Source: Listeria monocytogenes
GTDB taxonomy: Bacteria > Bacillota > Bacilli > Lactobacillales > Listeriaceae
Direction: 5' to 3'
Length of the DNA stretch: 64,000 nucleotides
Assembly: GCF_013282665.1 (NCBI RefSeq)
Contig: NZ_CP054041.1
Coordinates: forward strand, 620,001-684,000
Below are positions 36,819-45,487 of this stretch, piece by piece. The first letter of the stretch is position 1. Every line of letters begins with the position of its first letter. A program made the translations under genes and the position numbers. The notes beneath the pieces were generated by a model. That model was given only the letters and a program-made list of their open reading frames with translations. It ran no database searches and was not told the DNA's origin.

Positions 36819-37520
36819 TTATTTATTTTGAAGGATAGCTAGTTCTGTTTCGGTTAATGGGCGGTATTCACCGAGTTCAAGAGACTCATCTAATGGCAGA
36901 TTCCCCATCGAAATTCGTTTTAAATAGCTGACTGTTTTCCCGCGAGCAGCAAACATTCTTTTTACTTGATGGAATTTCCCTTCTTGGATAGTTACTTTTA
37001 TTTCATTTGGGTTGATAATTTCTAGTCGTGCGGGTTTGCAGGTGTAGCCATCATCAAGTGTGATTCCGTCTGCAAAAGCTGTGACATCTTCTGCCACAAC
37101 GTCTCCATCAATTTTAGCATAATAGGTTTTATCAATATGCTTTTTTGGTGATAGCAAATTGTGCGCGAGTGTACCGTCGTTAGTTATAATTAGCAAACCT
37201 TCTGTATCTTTGTCTAAACGACCAACAGGAAATGGATTAGTTAACGTATCTTCTTGTGCGAGCAAGTCAATGACAGTTTCTGATACATTATCTTCCGTTG
37301 CGCTCACCACATTTTGCGGTTTATGGAGCATAAAATAAACGAATTCTTGGTAAACGACTGGTGTTCCATGGACGGTTACTTGGTCTTTATCAGGGTTTAC
37401 TTGTGTTTTGCTATCTTTTTGGATAGTGCCATTCACGACAACTGCCCCAGATTTGAGTAATGGTTTCACTTCTTTACGGCTCCCGAAACCTGTATGGGAC
37501 AATAATTTATCTAAGCGCAT
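36819..37520 (-). CDS. RsuA-type 16S rRNA pseudouridine synthase
   Basis: A 233-residue pseudouridine synthase. An S4 domain (about 1-58, MRLDKLLSHTGFGSRKEV) is followed by the RsuA/RluB/E/F-type catalytic domain, whose aspartate is in VGRLDKDTEGLLI (about 102) and whose second motif is EGKFHQVKRMFAARG (about 178). The likely target is the conserved pseudouridine in the 16S 530 loop (E. coli 516), by family analogy. It sits directly upstream of the psuK-psuG region but is terminated separately. Confidence 0.92.
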   Translation of the reverse strand: MRLDKLLSHTGFGSRKEVKPLLKSGAVVVNGTIQKDSKTQVNPDKDQVTVHGTPVVYQEFVYFMLHKPQNVVSATEDNVSETVIDLLAQEDTLTNPFPVGRLDKDTEGLLIITNDGTLAHNLLSPKKHIDKTYYAKIDGDVVAEDVTAFADGITLDDGYTCKPARLEIINPNEIKVTIQEGKFHQVKRMFAARGKTVSYLKRISMGNLPLDESLELGEYRPLTETELAILQNK

Positions 37521-37552
37521 GGTTTAGCTCCTTTTTTCTTTTATTGTAACAA

Positions 37553-37584
37553 AAAAACGAAGCTTCCTCAAAGGTGCTCCGTTT
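37553..37584 (-). terminator. Terminator of the sulfur-assimilation operon
   Basis: On the minus strand AACGGAGCACCT, small loop, AGGAAGCTTCGTT then a T7 run; the stem has mismatches but is GC-rich. It closes the nine-gene operon starting near 44322. Confidence 0.8.
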
Positions 37585-37592
37585 TCTTCCTA

Positions 37593-38915
37593 TTATTTAG
37601 TTTCGACTGCTTGTTTATTTTTAGGAATTGCGATACCTAGATTCCCTCTTAGTGTCGAAGCTGGATATTCCGTTCGGTACAAACCACGACTTTGTAATAG
37701 TGGAATTACTTGTTCGACAAAAATTTCAAAAGTTCCTGGGATATCAGAGGCGATAATAAAGCCATCTGCCGCCTCATTTTGGAACCATACTTCAATTAAA
37801 TCAGCGACTTGTTCTTTTGTTCCTAAGAAAGGTGTTTTAGGTGTTGCTGCTTCTGTCGCCACTTGACGAAGAGTTAGTTGACGTTCTTTGGCTTCTTTTT
37901 TGATTCGGTCTGTTGTGCTTTGAAAAGCATTTTTACCAATATCGCCAAGGTCTGGGAAAGGAGCATCCAGATCAAATTGGCTTAAATCGTAGTCATCAAA
38001 ATAGCGTGCGAGATAAGTGACCGCATTTTCAATTGGAATGAGGTTCGCAAACTCGGTATATTTTGCTTCTGCTTCTTCCAACGTATCCGCTACAATTGGG
38101 CTAATTCCCGGAAAAATCCGAATTTCTGCTGCATTTCTCCCCGCTTTTTCAGCGCGAGCCTTTATATCTTGATAAAATTCAATTGCTTCCTCTAGAGAAT
38201 CAGAATGTGTAAAAATGGCTTCTGCATTTTGAGCAGCGAAATCACGTCCTGTACTGGATGCGCCTGCTTGGAAAACGACTGGCTCGCCTTGTTTGGAACG
38301 AGCTATATTTAGCGGACCTTCGACTTGAAAATACTCACCTTGATGATTCAAGCGATGTAATTTTTCTGGATTAAAAAACTCACCGGTTTCTTTATTATAA
38401 GTAAAGGCATCTTCTTCCCAAGAGTTCCAGAGGCCACGAACTACTTGTAAATGTTCAGCAGCAATGGTGTAACGATCGCTGTGATTGGGAAGATTTTTCT
38501 TACTGTGATTGCGTGCAGCGCCTGCTTGCGGAGAAGTGACTAAATTCCAACCCGCACGGCCACCACTAATGTGATCAAGAGAAGAAAGTTGTCTTGCAAG
38601 TGTGAATGGTTCTGTAAAGGAAGTCGAGAAAGTTCCGACAAGACCAATATTTTTCGTAGATTCTGCTAGCGCAGACAAAATGGTTATTGGTTCAAAGCGA
38701 TTAAGAAAATGTGGAATGGATTTTTCGGAAATAAAGAGACCGTCTGCTATAAATATAAAACTAAAAAGTCCTTGTTCGGCAATTTGCGCGCGGGATTTAT
38801 AGAAATCTAAATCGGTACTTGCAGCTGGATTAATATCTGGATGGCGCCAACCGTCTGTAGTTCCTCCAACACCGTGAATAATTGCGCCAAATTGGATTGT
38901 TTCTTTTCTAGTCAT
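37593..38915 (-). CDS. cmoJ: FMNH2-dependent monooxygenase, NtaA/SnaA/DszA family (CmoJ/YtnJ)
   Basis: A 440-residue class C flavin monooxygenase. Family landmarks are QFGAIIHGVGGTTDGWRHPD at the start, ADGLFISE, GRAGWNLVTSPQAGAARN (about 115) and QAGASSTGRDFAA (about 225). It matches YtnJ (CmoJ) of B. subtilis, thought to oxidise N-acetyl-S-alkylcysteine derivatives with FMNH2 and O2 so that the carbon-sulfur bond breaks. Last gene of the operon; its start overlaps cmoI by four bases. The exact substrate is inferred from context. Confidence 0.9.
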   Translation of the reverse strand: MTRKETIQFGAIIHGVGGTTDGWRHPDINPAASTDLDFYKSRAQIAEQGLFSFIFIADGLFISEKSIPHFLNRFEPITILSALAESTKNIGLVGTFSTSFTEPFTLARQLSSLDHISGGRAGWNLVTSPQAGAARNHSKKNLPNHSDRYTIAAEHLQVVRGLWNSWEEDAFTYNKETGEFFNPEKLHRLNHQGEYFQVEGPLNIARSKQGEPVVFQAGASSTGRDFAAQNAEAIFTHSDSLEEAIEFYQDIKARAEKAGRNAAEIRIFPGISPIVADTLEEAEAKYTEFANLIPIENAVTYLARYFDDYDLSQFDLDAPFPDLGDIGKNAFQSTTDRIKKEAKERQLTLRQVATEAATPKTPFLGTKEQVADLIEVWFQNEAADGFIIASDIPGTFEIFVEQVIPLLQSRGLYRTEYPASTLRGNLGIAIPKNKQAVETK

Positions 38916-39178
38916 TTTACTCCCTCCTTTTCAAATAAGGCTTTTTCTAAATGTGCTATTCCGATTTCGGTAACTGCTTGGTAAATTCCTTTTTCAATGT
39001 CGCCGATTTCTACGACTGGCACATGGCGAATACCGTATTTGGCTTGGAGAACTTCTCGCAAATAATCATGGTCAGTGACGTCGATATCTTGAAAAACGAT
39101 TTTTTGCTCGGTTAAATAATCTTTGACATCTTTACAATAGTGACACCCTGCTTTACTCCAAACGACGACATTAGCCAT
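38912..39178 (-). CDS. cmoI: Glutaredoxin-like thiol protein (CmoI/YtnI)
   Basis: An 88-residue glutaredoxin-fold protein with redox motif AGCHYCKDV (about residue 9), the cis-proline in IRHVPVVEIGD and a C-terminal helix. It corresponds to YtnI of the B. subtilis sulfur operon, where it may reduce an oxidised intermediate. AGGAGG precedes the ATG at 39178; the ORF can be read two codons earlier. It overlaps cmoO by eight bases and cmoJ by four, so it is tightly coupled to both monooxygenases. Confidence 0.9.
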   Translation of the reverse strand: MANVVVWSKAGCHYCKDVKDYLTEQKIVFQDIDVTDHDYLREVLQAKYGIRHVPVVEIGDIEKGIYQAVTEIGIAHLEKALFEKEGVK

Positions 39179-40166
39179 GAACAACTTCCTCCTTTATCGA
39201 TTCACTTAATAGTTGATAGGAATAACGTTTAATTTCCGCAGATTTGACTGGAGTTAAAACAACAAAATCTTGGATATTATATTCTTTTGAAAGTCGTTTG
39301 ATTTCTGTTCCGACTTCTTGTTTAGTTCCTGTTATCGCGCCAATTCGTTGGGTAATAAACCGATATGTTTGGTCGATATCTTTTACGTAGGCTTCCGCTT
39401 GTTCACGTGAACCAACATTGACTCTACGTCCGTCCGCAAGCTCGACTTTGATTGACTCTCGCTCTGGAACATGGCGGTCTGCTACGATTTTAGTTTCAGC
39501 TACTACAATAATTGGCGCTAATTGAAAGCTCGCTTTTGTGTTTATTCGGTACTGTTCAAATAGCTCGCGTGCTTCTTTTAAAACAGACTCTTCTCCGTTA
39601 ATAAAATAAGCGAAAACAAAGGAAATTCCTAGTTCCGCAGCTTGTTTCGCGCTCGCCGCACTTCCTCCAAGCAAAAATATCTCTGGTTTGTTTTCTGGAA
39701 GTGGTTTTGCTGTGATAGTTGCGTCGGAATAATGTGTAACAAAATTGACAAGTTCTTCCAATTTGGCATCAAAAGTTCGAGTAGGTTTTACGAAATCTTT
39801 TTGAAGGGCATCGGTTGCTGGTTGAAATCCTCCAGGAGCTTTTCCGACGCCGAGTGAAATCCGACCGGGCGCTAAATTTTCAAGCACATGAAATTGTTCA
39901 GCAACTTTATATGGACTATAGTGCTGCAGCATAATTCCGCCTGATGCAAGTTTGATTGTAGTCGTTTTTGCAGCAATATATCCTAAAAGAACTTCCGGCG
40001 CTGCGCCAGCTATTTCGCCTGAATTATGATGCTCAGCAACCCAAAAGCGATGATAACCGAGTTGTTCTGCAAATTGTGCAAGTTCTACGGTATTTTGTAA
40101 AGCTTCACTAGGTTTTTCATCTGGATTAATAATACTTTGGTCCAAAATACTAAATCGAATCGTCAT
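39171..40166 (-). CDS. cmoO: Luciferase-like monooxygenase (CmoO/YtmO)
   Basis: A 331-residue bacterial-luciferase-family protein with TIM-barrel fold. Landmarks are [19 protein letters not shown] (about 38), [20 protein letters not shown] (about 72), [13 protein letters not shown] and the C-terminal [10 protein letters not shown]. It matches YtmO of B. subtilis and is the second flavin-dependent monooxygenase of this operon. It overlaps the upstream ATPase gene by four bases. Confidence 0.9.
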   Translation of the reverse strand: MTIRFSILDQSIINPDEKPSEALQNTVELAQFAEQLGYHRFWVAEHHNSGEIAGAAPEVLLGYIAAKTTTIKLASGGIMLQHYSPYKVAEQFHVLENLAPGRISLGVGKAPGGFQPATDALQKDFVKPTRTFDAKLEELVNFVTHYSDATITAKPLPENKPEIFLLGGSAASAKQAAELGISFVFAYFINGEESVLKEARELFEQYRINTKASFQLAPIIVVAETKIVADRHVPERESIKVELADGRRVNVGSREQAEAYVKDIDQTYRFITQRIGAITGTKQEVGTEIKRLSKEYNIQDFVVLTPVKSAEIKRYSYQLLSESIKEEVVHG

Positions 40167-40942
40167 ATGACACGCTCCTTTTTCACTTCTTTGATTTCAT
40201 ATAAATAATCCGCTGAAACTCGGTGTAAAAAGCGTTTTGTTCTCTCTTCTTTTGTGTGATTAAACACTTCATCAGGAGTGCCTTGTTCCACAATTAGCCC
40301 GCCGTCCATAAAGACAACTTGATCTGCGACTCGTTTGGCGAACTCCATTTCATGCGTAACAACAATCATCGTCGCACCGGCACGCGCAATCTCCAGCATC
40401 ACTTCCAATACTTCACCGACAAGTTCGGGATCAAGTGCGGCGGTTGGTTCATCAAATAAAATGACATCTGGATTAATTGCGAGTGCTCGCGCGATTCCAA
40501 CACGCTGTTTTTGTCCGCCAGAAAGTTGGGAAGGATAGGCACTAAATTTGTCCGCCAAACCGACTTTTGTGAGTTCTCGTTCCGCAATTTCGCGCGCCAT
40601 TTTTTTCGGCATTTTTCTTGCAACTGTTAGACCTTCCATCACATTTTGAATGACTGTTTTATGTGAAAAGAGATTATATTGTTGGAAAACCATTGCTGTA
40701 TTTTTCCGCAGTTGTAAAACTTCTTTTTTGGATGGTTTCTTGCAGTTAATTATTTGATCGTGCATCGAGATTTCGCCATTTTCAGGTCGTTCCAGTAAGT
40801 TTAGGCAACGTAAAAAAGTTGTTTTCCCCGAGCCACTTGGACCAAGTATTGTTACTACTTCACCCTTTTTCACCGTTAAATCAATTCCTTTTAAAACCTT
40901 GTTTTCACCAAAGCTTTTTTGAATATTTTTTATTGTAATCAT
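40163..40942 (-). CDS. tcyN: Cystine/S-alkylcysteine ABC transporter ATP-binding protein (TcyN-like)
   Basis: A 259-residue polar-amino-acid ABC ATPase. It has Walker [11 protein letters not shown] (about 34), Q-loop [11 protein letters not shown], signature LSGGQKQR (about 140), Walker B VILFDEP and switch VVTHEMEF. It energises the TcyK-TcyL-TcyM importer encoded upstream. Four-base overlaps on both sides place it between tcyM and cmoO in one transcript. Confidence 0.93.
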   Translation of the reverse strand: MITIKNIQKSFGENKVLKGIDLTVKKGEVVTILGPSGSGKTTFLRCLNLLERPENGEISMHDQIINCKKPSKKEVLQLRKNTAMVFQQYNLFSHKTVIQNVMEGLTVARKMPKKMAREIAERELTKVGLADKFSAYPSQLSGGQKQRVGIARALAINPDVILFDEPTAALDPELVGEVLEVMLEIARAGATMIVVTHEMEFAKRVADQVVFMDGGLIVEQGTPDEVFNHTKEERTKRFLHRVSADYLYEIKEVKKERVI

Positions 40943-41649
40943 ACTGTCCCTCCTTGATATTTAGCGATATTCTTTTCCAAAATGTAATTAATTGCTTCAA
41001 TCAAAATAGTTAAAAACCAATAAATGAGAGCGGCGCCGATAAACGCTTCGAGAAATGCGTAATTGTCTGATGCTACAATCGTTGCCATTCCAGTGATTTC
41101 AGGAACTGCGACAATGGCGGCGATAGATGTAGTATGTAGAAATCCTATGCATAAATTTGTGAAATTCGGCAGGGCAATCATGAAAGCTTGAGGTAATAGT
41201 ACTTTTCGAATCGCTTGACCATGCGTGTATCCCACCGAGTAAGCAGCTTCCATTTGTCCGATATCAACCGCCATAATACCAGAGCGCAGAATCTCGGTTA
41301 AGTAGGCTCCCGCCGTGAAAGACAGCGCTATAATGACAAAAACAACGACTGGTATTTTATTTGCAGAAATGCCTAATCCGAATGATTTGCTCAAAAAATC
41401 CACCAATAGCGGAATGCCCAAGTAAATCAGCATAATATGCAAAATGGCTGGGGTACTTCGAAAAAAAGAAACGTAAAATTTAGCAATCGGTTCTAAAAAT
41501 CGGACATGATACATCCGAATAAGTGTCAGACCAATCGCGATAATGAAACCGAATAATATCGGAAAGAAGGTCATTGCAAGTGTTAACGGAATCGTTTTTA
41601 ACATTGCCATTACAGCAGTTCCAATAAAAGGTACATCTAGCGGCATCAT
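40939..41649 (-). CDS. tcyM: Cystine/S-alkylcysteine ABC transporter permease (TcyM-like)
   Basis: A 236-residue HisM-family permease with five membrane segments and the EAA loop [24 protein letters not shown] (in part) near residue 150. It forms a heterodimeric channel with TcyL. AAAGGAG before the ATG at 41649 sets the start; a longer open frame reaches back into tcyL and is not needed. The sequence differs clearly from tcyL, so these are true paired paralogues. Confidence 0.92.
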   Translation of the reverse strand: MMPLDVPFIGTAVMAMLKTIPLTLAMTFFPILFGFIIAIGLTLIRMYHVRFLEPIAKFYVSFFRSTPAILHIMLIYLGIPLLVDFLSKSFGLGISANKIPVVVFVIIALSFTAGAYLTEILRSGIMAVDIGQMEAAYSVGYTHGQAIRKVLLPQAFMIALPNFTNLCIGFLHTTSIAAIVAVPEITGMATIVASDNYAFLEAFIGAALIYWFLTILIEAINYILEKNIAKYQGGTV

Positions 41650-41659
41650 TATCTCTCCT

Positions 41660-42376
41660 TTATAACTCGATATCGAAAATACTTGTGAATCTGGTGTTTT
41701 CTTTTTTAACTCGTTTTTCAATCCATTTGAAGGAATATTCCAGTAAGACGGCCGTCAAATAGTAAATAATTGATAAAGAAATATAGACCTCTAGCGCGTG
41801 ATTGCTTAGTGTTATCAGCGTCTGACCTCTTCCTGACATATCCATTACACCAATCGAAAAAGCGAGCGACGTATCTTTCAAATAACCAATGACTAAATTG
41901 CCAAAATTTGGTAGAGCTTGATAGAGCGCTTGTGGCAAAATGATTCGTAAAAACGTTTGGCGCCCATTCAGTCCAACACTATAAGCTGCCTCAGTTTGAC
42001 CGGCATCCACACTATTCACGCCTGCGCGAATCACTTCGGCAATTGTCGCCGCACTGTTTAACGCATAAGTCGCAATCGCAGCATAAAGGGGATCCATTTG
42101 TGATAAATCAATGCCAACGATGCTTGAAAGTGCTGGGATTCCGTAGAAAACAATAAACAGTTGAACCATAATCGGCGTCCCACGGAAAAACGAAATATAC
42201 ACTCTCGCTAATTGATCTAAAACTGGAGTCTTATAAATTCTCGGTAAAGATAGCAGGACACCTAATATAAAACCAAAAACAAGCGAGAGTGCCAAAATAT
42301 ACAACGTAATTGGTAAATAACCAGCTAATGTCGGAATAAAATCAGCAATCATTTTTACATCGAACGCTTTATCCAT
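41660..42376 (-). CDS. tcyL: Cystine/S-alkylcysteine ABC transporter permease (TcyL-like)
   Basis: A 238-residue HisM-family permease with five membrane segments (first about 15-40, [19 protein letters not shown]) and the EAA loop [22 protein letters not shown] in part near 140. It partners TcyM. It lies ten bases upstream of tcyM and 21 downstream of the binding-protein gene. The C-terminus is basic (KRVKKEN), as expected for the cytoplasmic side. Confidence 0.92.
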   Translation of the reverse strand: MDKAFDVKMIADFIPTLAGYLPITLYILALSLVFGFILGVLLSLPRIYKTPVLDQLARVYISFFRGTPIMVQLFIVFYGIPALSSIVGIDLSQMDPLYAAIATYALNSAATIAEVIRAGVNSVDAGQTEAAYSVGLNGRQTFLRIILPQALYQALPNFGNLVIGYLKDTSLAFSIGVMDMSGRGQTLITLSNHALEVYISLSIIYYLTAVLLEYSFKWIEKRVKKENTRFTSIFDIEL

Positions 42377-42397
42377 TTTAATGGCACCCTTCCTCGT

Positions 42398-43207
42398 TTA
42401 ATATTGTTCTTTTGAATAATCTGCGCCAAGCCATTTTTCACTTAATTTTTTAAGTGTTCCATCATCAATAATAGATTGAAGCGCCTCATCTACATCTTTG
42501 CTCAGTTTGGTTTCGTCTTTTCTGAGCATGAAATAAACTTTCGCATTAGATAGGACATCGCCAACTACTTTTTCTTTGATAGCACTTGTTTTATTTTGGA
42601 AATCTACCGCGAATGGTGTAGAAATTGTTGCATCAGCACGGCCTGTTTTCAGTTGGTTCGCTGTATCATTTGACCCTTGTCCTTCATAAGCGATTTCAAA
42701 ATTATTGCCTTGTTCTTCATTGATTTTTTTCAATACAAGCGCACCATTCGACGTTGCGCTAGTGATAACGCGTTTCCCAGCCAAATCTTTTGTGCCATTT
42801 ATGCTGTTATTACTGTCTAATACCGTCAATTGTAATGGGAAATTATTGTACGCTACATCATTAAATAAAAATTTCTTCTCGCGTTCTTTACTTTTTTCCA
42901 TTTGATGTGCGACAATATCCACTTTTCCAGCGCCAAGGCTAACGAGTAAGTTAGAAAAATCCATCGTTTTAAATTTAAATTTATAGCCGGGCAAACGTTT
43001 GTCGATTTCTTTCACTAGTTCGACGTCATAACCGGTTAATTTCCCATTTTCATCCAAAAAGCAGACATTGGGAAATTGTGTTCCAGTCCCAACCGTGATT
43101 GTTTGTACTTTTTGATTCGCTGCTTCTGGTTCTTCTTTATCTCCACATGCGCTTAATGTTAATACTACTGTAAGAGCCAGTGCCAAAATCCCGTATTTCT
43201 TTTTCAT
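42398..43207 (-). CDS. tcyK: Substrate-binding lipoprotein (TcyK-like)
   Basis: A 269-residue solute-binding lipoprotein of family SBP_bac_3. The signal peptide ends in the lipobox TLSACGDKE (cysteine 21), then the mature domain begins with TITVGTGTQFPNVCF and GYDVELVKEID. It would capture cystine or S-alkylated cysteines outside the membrane and deliver them to TcyLMN. In B. subtilis two such proteins, TcyJ and TcyK, occur; here there is one. Confidence 0.93.
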   Translation of the reverse strand: MKKKYGILALALTVVLTLSACGDKEEPEAANQKVQTITVGTGTQFPNVCFLDENGKLTGYDVELVKEIDKRLPGYKFKFKTMDFSNLLVSLGAGKVDIVAHQMEKSKEREKKFLFNDVAYNNFPLQLTVLDSNNSINGTKDLAGKRVITSATSNGALVLKKINEEQGNNFEIAYEGQGSNDTANQLKTGRADATISTPFAVDFQNKTSAIKEKVVGDVLSNAKVYFMLRKDETKLSKDVDEALQSIIDDGTLKKLSEKWLGADYSKEQY

Positions 43208-43224
43208 CCTTCTTCCCCCTTTTT

Positions 43225-43761
43225 TTATGTCCAGCTAGGTATTCCGAGTAGTGTGGCATCGAATTTTTCCGGAATTAAGATTTTTCGCATCATAACACCC
43301 ACATCACCGTCTTCCTCATGTTCAAAGTAGACCTCATAACCGCGGCGTAGATACATATCCAGCAACCACGGATGTTTTCTAGCAGAAGTTCCAAGTGTCA
43401 GTGCTGGTGCTTTTAACGTGTCACGCAGCACCCGTTCTTCTACATATGTTAATAATTTATCGCCAATCCCCTGTCCTGCAAGTTCCGGTGCCGTTGCAAA
43501 CCACCAAACAAATGGATATTTAGAAGGTGGTGAGCTGCTCTCCCACGGAAAACGAACGGTAATCGTAGAAATTAATTTGCCGTTTCGTTCTAAAACAAAA
43601 GCAGAAGAATTAACAATATTTTCCGTCACCATCGCTAAATCCGCATTCGTTGACGGCCAATCAATTCCTAAATCTTTTACCGATTGAAAAGCACTCGACA
43701 ACAATTCCAAAAATTCCGGCGCATCATCCACAGTCGCTACTCTAAAAATATCTTCTGCCAT
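43225..43761 (-). CDS. snaA: GNAT acetyltransferase, SnaA/YtmI-like
   Basis: A 178-residue GNAT protein with acetyl-CoA motif ELAGQGIGDKLLTYVEE (about 105) and preceding beta strand FVWWFATAPE. By position it matches B. subtilis YtmI (SnaA), which N-acetylates S-alkylcysteines at the first step of their breakdown. The enzyme name is inferred from operon context, as GNAT sequences alone do not fix the substrate. It lies between the FMN reductase and binding-protein genes, with gaps of 15-17 bases. Confidence 0.82.
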   Translation of the reverse strand: MAEDIFRVATVDDAPEFLELLSSAFQSVKDLGIDWPSTNADLAMVTENIVNSSAFVLERNGKLISTITVRFPWESSSPPSKYPFVWWFATAPELAGQGIGDKLLTYVEERVLRDTLKAPALTLGTSARKHPWLLDMYLRRGYEVYFEHEEDGDVGVMMRKILIPEKFDATLLGIPSWT

Positions 43762-43776
43762 TTCCCATTCTCCTCC

Positions 43777-44322
43777 TCAAACTTCCACTGATTGTTGATT
43801 TAATAATGAAATAAATTGGTTTAAAGCAATGTCTAATCGTTCTTTCCCTGTAGCTTCAATTTCATACAGCCCATCCCCGAGCCGTTCAATTTGTTTGTCT
43901 ACCGTAAACTGTCCTTTTAATATCGTTTCCGCTCCAAGTTCCTTCAACACAGGATCGAGTGCGTATTGCAGTGCAAGTAAATGTCCATTTGACCCACCAA
44001 GCCCAAGTGGCAAAACGACTTTCCCTTTCAAAGCTTTGAGTGGCAAAAGATCTAAATAGGCTTTTAACACCCCTGAATAGGCTGCTTTGAAAATCGGGGT
44101 AGCAATAATAACGCCCGCACTTGATTCAATTTCACTATTTGCCAATTGAATATCTGAATGCGCAAAATCCGCGGTGACTAATGCTTGTGCGTTTATTTTA
44201 TGCACTTCGATGATGTTCACTTCTAAGCTGTTTGTTACTAATTGATTTGCTGCTAGTTGAGTTAATCCTGTAAGTCTGGATTCCGTTTTGATTCCCCCAG
44301 CAATAATTGTCACTTTTCCCAT
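43777..44322 (-). CDS. NAD(P)H-dependent FMN reductase (SsuE-like)
   Basis: A 181-residue flavodoxin-fold reductase with TIIAGGIKTESRLTGLTQ at the N-terminus, IIATPIFKAAYSGVLKAYLDLLP (about 80, quoted in part) and PLGLGGSNGHLLALQYALDP. It supplies reduced FMN to the two monooxygenases downstream, a requirement of class C flavin enzymes. It is the first gene of the operon. GGGGCG precedes the ATG at 44322; six extra codons upstream are open but include that site. Confidence 0.9.
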   Translation of the reverse strand: MGKVTIIAGGIKTESRLTGLTQLAANQLVTNSLEVNIIEVHKINAQALVTADFAHSDIQLANSEIESSAGVIIATPIFKAAYSGVLKAYLDLLPLKALKGKVVLPLGLGGSNGHLLALQYALDPVLKELGAETILKGQFTVDKQIERLGDGLYEIEATGKERLDIALNQFISLLNQQSVEV

Positions 44323-44377
44323 CAAATCGCCCCTTTTCAATCCTTATCAACTTACTTGGTTTTCAGATATTAGCTAT

Positions 44378-44430
44378 ACTATAAAGTAAAAGATCCCGTT
44401 TGGCTAATCAAAAAAACTAATGGCTAACCA
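44378..44430. promoter_or_regulatory. Divergent promoter with two TGGCTAAYCA repeats, candidate LysR sites
   Basis: TGGCTAATCA (44401-44410) and TGGCTAACCA (44421-44430) repeat exactly 20 bases apart, on one helix face. For the minus-strand operon the -10 is TATAGT (44378-44383); a 17-base spacer puts the poor -35 TAGCCA inside the first repeat. This is the usual layout of a LysR-activated promoter. Confidence 0.6.
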
Positions 44431-44564
44431 CAGTAATACTAATACTTCTGCTACAATCCGCATTATTCCTATGAATTTTATCAGATTAATAAATTGCTTC
44501 TCCTATTTTTACGGTGTATACTGTTAGAAATATCAAAAAACTCCAATATGAAGGGGGAATTATA

Positions 44565-45464
44565 TTGGAATTTCGAACCATTAAAACTTTTTATACGGTG
44601 GTTAATACGGGAAGTTTTCAACGCGCTGCAGAAGTATTAAATTATTCGCAACCGACTATTTCGATGCGAATTAAACAATTGGAACAAGATTTAGATGTTC
44701 AGTTATTTGAACGAGGCAAAACTTTAAAACTAACACATGCCGGCAGATTGTTCTACGAAAGGGCAGGCCAGCTCATCGCTCAATATGAAGTACTCGATCA
44801 CACGATATTCGACTTAAAAAATGGCAACGCAGGCCTTATCAAAGTTGGAATTTCCGAGCCTAGCGCTAGCCTCGTTCTGCCAAAAATTTTAAAACCCTTT
44901 CTAGCGGATTTCCCGAAATTAATGGTGAATGTGTCAGTGGATGATGCGAATACTTGTAGCCAAAAACTCATTGATGGGGAAATTGATTTTGCGATATGCG
45001 GAGAACCAGAGCTGATTTTGGAGAATTTTTATTTTCCTTTTTTTCATGATACGTTAGATTTAATCGTCTCAGAAAACCACGCGCTAGCTTCACGAACTTC
45101 TGTGGAGTTAAGTGATTTACGCGATGAATGCTTTATCTTCACACCGGCAAATTGCCCCATCCGCATCCAAATTGAACAGCATTTAAAACGTGCTATTGGC
45201 AGTGATTATAAAAAAATGGAGCTCACAAGTAGTATGTCACATAAATATTTTGTCCGCGAAAACGTTGGTGTATCAATTTTTACCAGCACCGCGCACTCAG
45301 AACTACTTGACGGGACGGTCCGCATTCCAATTGAAAATTTACCAATCTCACCGCCAATTGGACTTTTAACCAACCAAAAAGAAAAAGATTTTGACAGCAC
45401 GACGAAAGAACTTATCGACCGGATTATTTATTATTTTGATGATAAAAAAAGACAGCTAGGCTAA
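44565..45464 (+). CDS. LysR-family regulator of the sulfur operon (YtlI/CysL-like)
   Basis: A 299-residue LysR-type regulator. The N-terminal HTH is intact (MEFRTIKTFYTVVNTGSFQ, then AAEVLNYSQPTISMRIKQLE), and the effector domain begins at GLIKVGISEPSASLVLP (about 92). It is divergent from the sulfur operon, as ytlI is from ytmI in B. subtilis, so it probably activates that operon when preferred sulfur sources run out. AGGGGG lies eight bases before the TTG at 44565; 17 more codons upstream are open without a ribosome site. Confidence 0.9.
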   Translation: MEFRTIKTFYTVVNTGSFQRAAEVLNYSQPTISMRIKQLEQDLDVQLFERGKTLKLTHAGRLFYERAGQLIAQYEVLDHTIFDLKNGNAGLIKVGISEPSASLVLPKILKPFLADFPKLMVNVSVDDANTCSQKLIDGEIDFAICGEPELILENFYFPFFHDTLDLIVSENHALASRTSVELSDLRDECFIFTPANCPIRIQIEQHLKRAIGSDYKKMELTSSMSHKYFVRENVGVSIFTSTAHSELLDGTVRIPIENLPISPPIGLLTNQKEKDFDSTTKELIDRIIYYFDDKKRQLG

Positions 45465-45487
45465 AAAATAGCTTAACTGTCTTTTTA
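45446..45487. terminator. Bidirectional terminator
   Basis: AAAAAGACAG...CTGTCTTTTT with partly paired TAGGCTA/TAGCTTA inside. It overlaps the last codons of the LysR gene and abuts the antiporter stop; T-runs on both strands. Confidence 0.87.

Noticed and set aside
37593-44565. Whether the sulfur operon is a mobile or phage-derived island.
   Set aside because: No integrase, repeats or tRNA lie at its ends, codon use resembles neighbours, and the gene order matches a conserved Bacilli operon.
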